Positions 18,481 through 25,798 of a stretch of 64,000 bases of DNA are shown here, in pieces; the first letter of the stretch is position 1; each line of letters opens with the position of its first letter. The stretch lies in the NCBI GenBank assembly GCA_964454975.1, contig CAYVVD010000008.1:1-64000 (forward strand). The letters run 5' to 3'. The translations under genes were made by a program, and so were the position numbers. Origin of the DNA: CAYVVD01 sp964454975 (GTDB lineage Bacteria; Bacteroidota; Ignavibacteria; Kapaibacteriales; UBA2268). The notes under the pieces were generated by a model. The model worked only from the letters and a program-made list of their open reading frames with translations, had not been told where the DNA came from and did no database searches.

Positions 18481-19467
18481 ATGTTTAATCCCGGAACAAA
18501 TACCATCGAAAAGCGTGATGCCTTGATTGAACGCATTAATGAGCTTACCGGCTGGATAATCCAACCGAACAGGTTTCAGCTTGTTACAGATACAACAGAG
18601 TGGATGAACATATTTCGCGGGCATGTACTCCACATGGGCAGCCATTACTACGTTATCCGCGGGAACATGACGGAGACACGCTTTGGCATAAACGAACAGC
18701 CAAAATACTGGGTATTCAGTGCGATTGAATTGGAAAGCGGAAAGGAAAAAATCATCAAAACTGTTTTCCATGAAGAGTTTACTGCCCACATAGGAATATT
18801 TAAAATACGCTGTTACAGAAGCCCGGAAAAAGAGAGCGAGGTACTTCATGTTGGAAGGCACGACGAGCGGTTTATGCAGGGCTTCAGTTGCTATGATAAA
18901 GTAAAAAACAACGTAAGAGTTATTGACTATATCAGGGGAACTACTTTTTTTGATTTCATTCCATCAATAAAGAAACCTCATAAGCAGTACTTCATTGAGG
19001 ACCTGCCGGGAATCCTGCGTAAGCTGAAATATTTATTCGAGGCGATACAAATGCTGCACAGGAAAGAGTTGTGCCACGGCGATATACGAAACGACCATAT
19101 CATGATCGATCAGAAATCGGATGTTTATAAATGGATAGACTTCGACCTTAAGCAGGATGTAAGCGATTTTGATATGTGGAGCCTTGGCAACATTCTTTCA
19201 TATGCTGTTGCCAAGGGTATAATTACATTTGAGTCAGCACTTAAATCAAAAGAATTTACCCCGCAACAGAAGGAATCTCTCACATCAACAGACGGTTCGG
19301 CATTTTATCAATACCGGATAATTAACCTGAGTAAGCTTTTTGATTATATCCCACCGATTCTGGACCGGATTTTAAAGCATTTCACAATACGCCCGATAGC
19401 TTATTATGCAGGTATAGATGAGTTTATTGACGACTATCACGAGATGCTCGAAAGGGAATTTTCATAA
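18481..19467 (+). CDS. Protein-kinase-fold protein with atypical catalytic loop
   Basis: The 328-residue product has a kinase-like core. A beta-3 lysine candidate lies in IIKTVFHEEF, the catalytic loop is CHGDIRNDHIMID (H199, D201), and a DFG-like WIDFD (D220-F221-D222) is followed by FDMWSLGNIL, as in protein kinases. The loop resembles aminoglycoside-phosphotransferase HGD, but the metal-binding Asn expected five residues after D201 is His206, while Asn is at 204. Activity and substrate are therefore uncertain. The frame extends upstream to 18352 with basic sequence lacking kinase features; the ATG at 18481, with AGG a few bases upstream, is preferred. It is a single gene closed by a terminator at 19547. 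Confidence 0.65.
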   Translation: MFNPGTNTIEKRDALIERINELTGWIIQPNRFQLVTDTTEWMNIFRGHVLHMGSHYYVIRGNMTETRFGINEQPKYWVFSAIELESGKEKIIKTVFHEEFTAHIGIFKIRCYRSPEKESEVLHVGRHDERFMQGFSCYDKVKNNVRVIDYIRGTTFFDFIPSIKKPHKQYFIEDLPGILRKLKYLFEAIQMLHRKELCHGDIRNDHIMIDQKSDVYKWIDFDLKQDVSDFDMWSLGNILSYAVAKGIITFESALKSKEFTPQQKESLTSTDGSAFYQYRIINLSKLFDYIPPILDRILKHFTIRPIAYYAGIDEFIDDYHEMLEREFS

Positions 19468-19546
19468 ATTTGTAAATATTCTGTTACTTTTTAGCTAATT
19501 ATTTGTTAATATAAGTAACCCCCGTAATTAACATTGCGTACCTCTT

Positions 19547-19578
19547 AAAGCCCTCATGCATTCTGCAGGAGGGCTTTT
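19547..19578 (+). terminator. Rho-independent terminator after kinase-like gene
   Basis: A nine-base stem (AAAGCCCTC, 19547-19555, pairing with 19569-19577) encloses a second small TGCA/TGCA hairpin and runs into TTTT on the plus strand. It lies 80 bases after the kinase-like gene. Confidence 0.75.
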
Positions 19579-19658
19579 CTTATTGAATTAATCACTAAAG
19601 GGGTTATTCTCAAGGTGCAGAAGAGTGCCGTGCCAGGTTAAAATTTTAAATATCAAAA

Positions 19659-20480
19659 TTAGAATTTATAGCAGAATCCAATTCCCCCAAATACCGGGTA
19701 GAATGAATATGAACTCTCAATCTCCTGCTCCCTGCTTTCATTTGCCTTAATTATAACACGAGCGCTCAGGTAGCCGATTGCTCCGCCAAGGAACAGGTCT
19801 GAAGCCCAGTGATGGCTCCCGTAGAGGCGTGAGAGTGTTGATGCGCTCGCGAGAGTCATAAACAGAGGATAACTCCACCATGTATCAATGCGATCTGCAG
19901 CTATGGTTGACAGGGCAAATGCAACTGTGGAATGTCCCGACGGGAAACTCGGAAGTAAATCGCCAAAGCCTAACCAGTTGAACTCATACTGGTCGGCTGT
20001 GTAGTAAGGGCGTGTTCGCCCGGTAATAAACCTGCCGGCCATCGTAAGGCCTCCGGAAAGTAACAGAGCTTCTGCCATCATCCTCCCGCTTGTGCGCAAA
20101 TATTCATCTCCGCTGAACAATCCTGCAAGGTAAAGCCCAACGGCAGAGAACTGTATATAATCTATCTCACTGTAGTAATCAAAAGCCTGCAGTATATCGT
20201 GATTTACCTGCAGATTATCTTCAATATAAAAGTGAATGTTGTCATCAACAGGCATCAAAAGGGCTGTTCCACCGGCTGTTGCCCCAAGGATTAAAAATCC
20301 GTTTCTTTCGAGTGTGATAATTTCATTTAATACAAACTCAGCATCGCCCAGGCCGAGCATAAAATCATCAGCTAATATCTTAAATATCCCTTTTTCCTTC
20401 TCTGTGCTATCCTGTGGATTTGCAGGAGAGATGTATGAAAAAGCCAATAATAACAGAATTATTCCCGGATATATATGCAT
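19659..20480 (-). CDS. PAP2-family membrane-associated phosphatase
   Basis: The 273-residue protein has a signal peptide (about 1-22) and the three phosphatidic-acid-phosphatase motifs: RFITGRTRP (a K/R-x6-RP variant), FPSGHST, and SRLYGSHHWASDLFLGG with the catalytic His. Such enzymes dephosphorylate lipid phosphates or pyrophosphates at the outer face of the inner membrane, or in the outer membrane when the C-terminus is a beta strand. Here the C-terminus is SFYPVFGGIGFCYKF, an aromatic ending that could be outer-membrane-like. The specific substrate cannot be told. It is monocistronic and divergent from murE. Confidence 0.85.
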   Translation of the reverse strand: MHIYPGIILLLLAFSYISPANPQDSTEKEKGIFKILADDFMLGLGDAEFVLNEIITLERNGFLILGATAGGTALLMPVDDNIHFYIEDNLQVNHDILQAFDYYSEIDYIQFSAVGLYLAGLFSGDEYLRTSGRMMAEALLLSGGLTMAGRFITGRTRPYYTADQYEFNWLGFGDLLPSFPSGHSTVAFALSTIAADRIDTWWSYPLFMTLASASTLSRLYGSHHWASDLFLGGAIGYLSARVIIKANESREQEIESSYSFYPVFGGIGFCYKF

Positions 20481-20595
20481 ACTTTTACAGAATCTTAATT
20501 AAATCTTCATTAAAATATTAAATCCCGACGAATAAGCCCATAAATCATCATAATGAATTAGAAAAATATTAGTTTTGGGGAAACTGAGGTTGCAA

Positions 20596-22047
20596 ATGAA
20601 ACTTTCAGAACTAATATCCAAAGTAGAAATAAAAAAAATCATTGGTGAACCAGGGATTGATATAGGCTCTGTTTGTTATGATTCCCGCAAGGCAGAACCA
20701 GGATGTCTGTTTGTTGCAATTCGCGGCTATACCACAGACGGGCATAAGTATATAGATATGGCAATTAACAAAGGCGCTGTTGCTGTTGTATGCGAAGACA
20801 CAGGTGCGGTTCAACAGAGAGTTACTTATGCCGTTTGCGAAGATTCACGCCTCGCACTCGCAGAAATAGCCCACACACTTTATGGCAACCCCGCCCAGGG
20901 ATTGAAAATTATCGGTGTGACCGGAACTAACGGAAAGACTACTGTTACCTATCTTATTAGGGATATTCTAAAGGAAGCGGGCCATTCAACCGGAATAATC
21001 GGTACAACAGGGATATTCACAGGCGAAAAAAAACTGCCTGCAACTCACACGACACCTGAATCTCTTGAACTGGCAGAGATTCTAAGCGAGATGAAAAAAG
21101 CAGGCGTTGAATATGTAATAATGGAGGTTTCATCACACGCACTTATTCAGCACAGGGTGCATGGGATCGAATTTATAGCAGGGATTTTTACAAACCTGAC
21201 ACATGAGCATCTGGATTTCCATAAGGATATGAATGAGTATGCCTCCGCAAAAAAGCAGCTATTCAGCCGATTAGGTAGGGACAGTTTTGCTGTAATAAAT
21301 GCTGATGATGAGTATGCCGGTTTTATGGCTGAGAGTATTATCTGCAAAGTAAGTAGATTTGGAAAGAAAGCCTCGACCGGTTTTTTGATTGTTGATGAAA
21401 AGCTCGGTTTTGAAAGCCTTAGCTTCAAAATTAAATTTAAAAATGAAGAACTTGATATATACTCTCCCCTCGTGGGCAGGTTTAATGTAGAAAATGCTGC
21501 AGCTGCCGCGTCTGTAGCATTGAACATTAGGATAAAAAAGGAAACAATCCGGAATGCGCTTGCAAGATCTACAGGAGCCCCGGGAAGGATGCAGCGAATT
21601 AAGATTAGCTCAGGTGCAATTGGCATAGTTGATTATGCACACACACCTGACGCACTCGAGAAGGCTCTTAAAGCAGCAAATGATGTCCTTGCCGAATCAG
21701 GCTCAGACGGTAAGCTGATTTGCGTGTTTGGCTGTGGAGGAGACAGGGACAGCAGCAAGCGAGCCCCAATGGGACGCATAGCAACGGAAAATGCTGATTT
21801 TGTAATCATCACGGATGACAACCCCCGCACAGAGGAGCCTTACGCTATCTTCCAGGACATACTTATGGGAGTCGTCAAAGACAATTACGACATAGTACCC
21901 GGGAGGTCGCAGGCGATAGCGCTTGCAAAGCTGATAGCGGAAAGTGGGGACATCGTACTTGTTGCAGGAAAGGGACACGAAGATTACCAGATAATCGGCA
22001 CTGAACGCCGACATTTCTGCGATGTAGAAGAATTGAATTCAGAATAA
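20596..22047 (+). CDS. murE: UDP-N-acetylmuramoyl-L-alanyl-D-glutamate--2,6-diaminopimelate ligase
   Basis: MurE adds meso-diaminopimelate to the peptidoglycan precursor. The 483-residue protein has the ATP-binding loop GVTGTNGKTT starting near residue 107, and the DAP-selecting motif DNPR at 408-411, which separates it from lysine-adding MurE. The DAP supply gene dapA is at 61607. An upstream TTG at 20575 is open, but the ATG at 20596 has GAGG seven bases before it. No other mur genes adjoin it, which is unusual since murE normally lies in the dcw cluster. Confidence 0.95.
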   Translation: MKLSELISKVEIKKIIGEPGIDIGSVCYDSRKAEPGCLFVAIRGYTTDGHKYIDMAINKGAVAVVCEDTGAVQQRVTYAVCEDSRLALAEIAHTLYGNPAQGLKIIGVTGTNGKTTVTYLIRDILKEAGHSTGIIGTTGIFTGEKKLPATHTTPESLELAEILSEMKKAGVEYVIMEVSSHALIQHRVHGIEFIAGIFTNLTHEHLDFHKDMNEYASAKKQLFSRLGRDSFAVINADDEYAGFMAESIICKVSRFGKKASTGFLIVDEKLGFESLSFKIKFKNEELDIYSPLVGRFNVENAAAAASVALNIRIKKETIRNALARSTGAPGRMQRIKISSGAIGIVDYAHTPDALEKALKAANDVLAESGSDGKLICVFGCGGDRDSSKRAPMGRIATENADFVIITDDNPRTEEPYAIFQDILMGVVKDNYDIVPGRSQAIALAKLIAESGDIVLVAGKGHEDYQIIGTERRHFCDVEELNSE

Positions 22048-22236
22048 CAAATAGTGAAAATTCCTGTCTGACTACGGGCGGTTCTTGGCATAGCCGTCCC
22101 CTAAAAAGTCCTCCAGGCCTCCGGGACGAAACGCCACTACATATACACTTTCACACTTTGATTTTTATTGTTATTTTCTGATTGGCTGAACAGGTAATTA
22201 TTTAACTGGTATATATCACAATTTGTAGAGGAATTG

Positions 22237-23388
22237 ATGAAAAAGCTGGTGCTTCTTCCTGTTTTGGCTATTGCCTGGCTGCTGCTGCTCGGCGGCTGCC
22301 CCGGCGAGGAATCTGACAATGGTCCCGCACAATCCTTTAACGAACATTCCGGCGACGTACAAGATGCTGCTGAACAAACTGCTTCAGGCAAGGGCGAACG
22401 TAATATCTACAATTGGGTTTGGGAGCTGCGCGAAAAAGCATTCAAAGTGCTTATCCCGCAGGGCTGGTCTGTTGACGGCGGCATTTACCGCCTTGACCCT
22501 GTTGCAATGAACGGCGCAGCCAATGCTACTGAAGGTAAGCTCGATTTCAAAATAATGAAGGACAAGCAGGGCAAAACCATGATGCGTTGGCTGCCGGAAA
22601 TGTTTTATATAGATATGAGCATGTCGCCTGCCGGGCAGATGGGACTTTTCCAGCAGGGTAGCTTTAATAACGGTATGATAGTGATGCCGATTATGTCCGC
22701 CGAGAATTATCTGACAAGCTCTGTTTTTTCCTATTATCACCCAAATGCCTCGAATATCAGAGTCAAAAACACAAAGAAACTTCCCGATTTGGCAAAAATG
22801 GTTAAAAATGAAACTAAGCTCATCATGGACTTAGGATTTACTTACGATGCAGCAATGGTTGAAGTAGAGTATACCGAGGACGGTATAAACTACGAGGAAC
22901 AGCTTGTAGCAGCAATTGTGAATATGGGAGCTGCTGCAGGTGGTATGTGGAAGAACAGGTACACTTTCTATACACGTGCTCCAAAGGGGCAATTGAAGTC
23001 AGTTAAACCGGCATTTGCGCATATCGGAAATTCAATCAGGTTGAATCCTCAATGGGTGCAGAAGGAATTAAAAGCCGTTGCCGCAAATAATGATGCACTC
23101 TTAAAAACACAACGGGAAATAATCCGCATAGGTAATGAAATTACCCGGCACAGGCAGAGGACAAACGAGATAATAATGCAGGACGCATACAATATACTTA
23201 CCGGCCAGGAGGATTATGTAAATCCATACTCTGGTGAAGTAGAGCAGGGCACTAATGAATATGAATACCGCTGGGTGAGCGACGGCGACCACGTGATCTA
23301 CACCGATGACCCGAACTACGACCCGAATGCTGAACAGGAATTGAATCATTTTGAGTTCAAACGCTCGCATGCTGAGATAAAAAAATAG
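22237..23388 (+). CDS. Lipoprotein of unknown function
   Basis: The 383-residue product has a lipoprotein signal with lipobox LLGGC, and the mature protein starts at a Cys followed by PGEE. The body opens with a domain around KAFKVLIPQGWSVDGG, then a mixed alpha/beta region, a helical stretch (QREIIRIGNEITRHRQRTNEI) and a C-terminal module YVNPYSGEVEQGTNEYEYRWV that I have seen in many unrelated hypothetical proteins. I cannot name a function. The start is set by GAGGA five bases before the ATG at 22237; the TTG at 22234 is unlikely. It is followed immediately by a decayed regulator. Confidence 0.75.
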   Translation: MKKLVLLPVLAIAWLLLLGGCPGEESDNGPAQSFNEHSGDVQDAAEQTASGKGERNIYNWVWELREKAFKVLIPQGWSVDGGIYRLDPVAMNGAANATEGKLDFKIMKDKQGKTMMRWLPEMFYIDMSMSPAGQMGLFQQGSFNNGMIVMPIMSAENYLTSSVFSYYHPNASNIRVKNTKKLPDLAKMVKNETKLIMDLGFTYDAAMVEVEYTEDGINYEEQLVAAIVNMGAAAGGMWKNRYTFYTRAPKGQLKSVKPAFAHIGNSIRLNPQWVQKELKAVAANNDALLKTQREIIRIGNEITRHRQRTNEIIMQDAYNILTGQEDYVNPYSGEVEQGTNEYEYRWVSDGDHVIYTDDPNYDPNAEQELNHFEFKRSHAEIKK

Positions 23389-23394
23389 CGACCT

Positions 23395-23956
23395 ATGACA
23401 AGAATACTGGATATATTGATGGAATATGTAGGAAGGATTTACAAAGTAATCAACCACACAAGCAGCAACCTTGATTCTGATATTGATATAGAACAGCTTG
23501 CTGACACAGCATGTTTTTCCCGTTTCCTTTTCACAGGATATTCACTTCCTTTACAGGAGAAACCCCGAATAATTTCCTGAAGCGGATACGAGTGGTAATT
23601 GCAGCTAACAAATTAATGTGGGCAACAGATAAAGCGGTGTCAGAAATCGGCTATGAGTGCGGCTTTTCTTCAGCGTCCTCATTTTCAAGTGCTTTTCGCG
23701 GAGAAGGTGAGGTTGGCAATTTCAAAGTCGAAGCAGGCAAACATATTTTCGCATTTTTGAAGGAAAGGAGGAAGGGATTTCCAAAATTTACAAGGAACTC
23801 TATTTCTCATGGCTGCCGGCAAATGATAATTAGCCGTGTGGCAGTTCCTGTTTCGAAATATAATATAAATCACCTGAAGAAGAGCCAAAGGGCATATTTA
23901 AGATGGATATTTGCATCCTGATTAAAGAAATGAAAGTATATTTTTTGACGGGATAA
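23395..23956 (+). pseudogene. Decayed AraC-family regulator with GyrI-like effector domain
   Basis: Pieces of one gene lie in different frames. Frame one from 23395 gives the start of an AraC DNA-binding domain (DIDIEQLADTACFSRF). Near 23530 one base is missing (CT where CAT would restore HFHRIF), and the frame continues FTGETPNNFLKRIR and AVSEIGYECGFSSASSFSSAF. After about 23700 only the tail of a GyrI-like domain remains (VEAGKHIFAFL). In yet another frame come KIYKELYFSWLPAN, then PCGSSCFEI and SPEEEPKGIFKMDICI, interrupted by TAG and TAA. The AraC-plus-GyrI order is a known regulator type. Two frameshifts, two stops and loss of much of the GyrI domain make it non-functional. Confidence 0.8.
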
Positions 23957-24001
23957 GGAAATTAAAATCTTCAATATCTTATCAAAAGTTGAAAATGAAA
24001 T

Positions 24002-24037
24002 TGGTGTCACACTTCTATTCAATAGAGTATGACACCA
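24002..24037. terminator. Hairpin between pseudogene and convergent dipeptidase
   Basis: TGGTGTCA (24002-24009) pairs with TGACACCA (24030-24037), and an inner CTATT/AATAG pair strengthens it. It is followed by TTTATTTT on the plus strand and lies between convergent genes, so it probably terminates rightward transcription and perhaps both directions. Confidence 0.55.
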
Positions 24038-24067
24038 TTTATTTTAAAACAGGAATTACATTGAAGA

Positions 24068-25705
24068 TCACTCAATATTCTCACCAGGGTCGCGCCAGCG
24101 GACATCGTAATAACCCGGGCGCTCGTTGATTATTTCGCGGTAGAATTCATCGCCGTAGCCCACTCCCTCGGGTGTCCTGCCGTTATTTTTGTTTACATCA
24201 TTGATATAGCCGTCGTTATACTTAACTGTGATGTAACGCCAGAGGTCGCGCCAGGCATCAACCACCTGTTCAGACTGCGAAACAGAATAGTCGGATAAGT
24301 AATCTGCAGCAAGCTCCTTGTCTTTTGCATAAAGCTCCATAGCAGCTTTTTCTATAGCAGGCTGAAAGTCAAAAAACCTGTCTTCGTATTTCTTCTGTAC
24401 TTCCTGAATGTCCTTGATTATATATGAATACATAGTATAAGCGCGATTTGCGACTAAGTTGAACACCCAGAAAGCACTGTTCCAGTCGAATTCAGCGATA
24501 GAGCCGCCCCTGAATGGTTCAGGAACTCGGTTCATTGAGCAATAAAGAGGAATGTAGCAGGATGAATAAGCATCATCAACACCATACCAGAATATACCGC
24601 CTATCTCCCGCGGCAAGGATGAGCGTAATTGAGCTACAAATGTAAACGCAGACTGCTGTGTCGAAATAGAGCGTTCCCAGCCGAATTTTTTGGTTGTATC
24701 ATCGCTGATTTTCCAGCTTAGGTTCTTCCATCTGTAGGGACAGCCGTAAGGCCCGGCGGCAATTCCTTGTGTCATGTCGTATTCAGTGCCTTCGAAGTGG
24801 TCGCGCATAAGGCCTTGCACATCGCGGACGCTTAGGAGAGAATCCGGCTTGATAAATAGCGGATAAGGGTCTGCTCCTCTTACTGCACGGAAATAATCCT
24901 CGCTGAAATCCATGGAAGGAGCAATCAGCGTGTAAAAACGCCACACCCTGCTTTCACAGTATAGCAATCCACCCGGCTCGAGAGGGCAGTATGTATCAGC
25001 AAAACTGAATTCACTCTTGCCATCCCACCAGCCACGCTCTTTAGCAAAAGATTTTACATCGGGTGAGTAAAGGCAATTTTCAGGATCATTTTCAATAACT
25101 TTTCGAATCCTTGCCTGGTTTGCATGAGCGGCAACATATCCGTCAGGGATGCGGCGGGCGACCCAGACAGCGCCTTTCTCGAACATTCCCTTGCTGATAA
25201 ATTCCATTATCCATACTTCATTTGCGTCAGCAATTGAGAATGATTCCCCGGAGCTGTAGTACCCGTAAGTTTGCATTAAATCGTCAATTACTTCAATAGC
25301 TTCGCGTGCTGTTTTAGCACGCTGTAGCGCTATTTGCATAAGCGAACCGTAATCCATGATTGCAGTTGTATCTTTGAGTTCTTCACGGCCCCCATATGTA
25401 GTTTCTCCAATTGCCACCTGGTGCTCGTTAATGTTTCCGACAACGCGGTATGTATGGCTTAGCTGTGGAATTTTACCAAGCAGTTTTCCGGTATCCCATT
25501 CATAAACTTCGAGCGAATCTCCGGGCTTGTGGTCCATTGCAGGAAGGTAGAATAGCGGTTCCATGAATCCGCCTGCATCGGCGGCATAGCTAATCATCAC
25601 AGACCCGTCAACGCTTGCGCCTTTGCTAATCAGGAAATTAGTGCAGGATTCGGATTTATAGTTTGATAATAATAAAATTGTCAGAATAATTGTTAATTGT
25701 TTCAT
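24068..25705 (-). CDS. Peptidase family C69 dipeptidase-like protein
   Basis: The 545-residue protein has a signal peptide ending just before a cysteine (SESCTNFLISKGASVDGSV). In the C69/U34 family the nucleophilic Cys becomes the N-terminal residue of the mature enzyme, and the CTNFL...DGSVM pattern is characteristic. The downstream EVWIMEFISKG and GGIFWYGVDDAYSSCYIPLY regions also fit. It is probably an exported dipeptidase or related N-terminal nucleophile hydrolase. An AAGGAGTT ribosome site precedes the ATG. It is a single gene, separated from the FN3 protein upstream by a terminator. Confidence 0.85.
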   Translation of the reverse strand: MKQLTIILTILLLSNYKSESCTNFLISKGASVDGSVMISYAADAGGFMEPLFYLPAMDHKPGDSLEVYEWDTGKLLGKIPQLSHTYRVVGNINEHQVAIGETTYGGREELKDTTAIMDYGSLMQIALQRAKTAREAIEVIDDLMQTYGYYSSGESFSIADANEVWIMEFISKGMFEKGAVWVARRIPDGYVAAHANQARIRKVIENDPENCLYSPDVKSFAKERGWWDGKSEFSFADTYCPLEPGGLLYCESRVWRFYTLIAPSMDFSEDYFRAVRGADPYPLFIKPDSLLSVRDVQGLMRDHFEGTEYDMTQGIAAGPYGCPYRWKNLSWKISDDTTKKFGWERSISTQQSAFTFVAQLRSSLPREIGGIFWYGVDDAYSSCYIPLYCSMNRVPEPFRGGSIAEFDWNSAFWVFNLVANRAYTMYSYIIKDIQEVQKKYEDRFFDFQPAIEKAAMELYAKDKELAADYLSDYSVSQSEQVVDAWRDLWRYITVKYNDGYINDVNKNNGRTPEGVGYGDEFYREIINERPGYYDVRWRDPGENIE

Positions 25706-25738
25706 TTTAACTCCTTACAGATGATTAAATTCAGGCAT

Positions 25739-25776
25739 AAAAAAGCCGGTTGAAAGTTCGTTGACTGCCAACCGGC
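25739..25776 (-). terminator. Rho-independent terminator of the FN3-repeat gene
   Basis: Read leftward, GCCGGTTG (25776-25769) pairs with CAACCGGC (25752-25745), followed by six T (complement of 25744-25739). It lies directly downstream of the leftward gene ending at 25799. Confidence 0.8.
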
Positions 25777-25798
25777 CGGAAAGTTAACGAAATAGCTT

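Noticed and set aside
21147..21626. 159-codon minus-strand open frame inside murE
   Set aside because: It is a shadow of murE, with no ribosome site and no recognisable domain.
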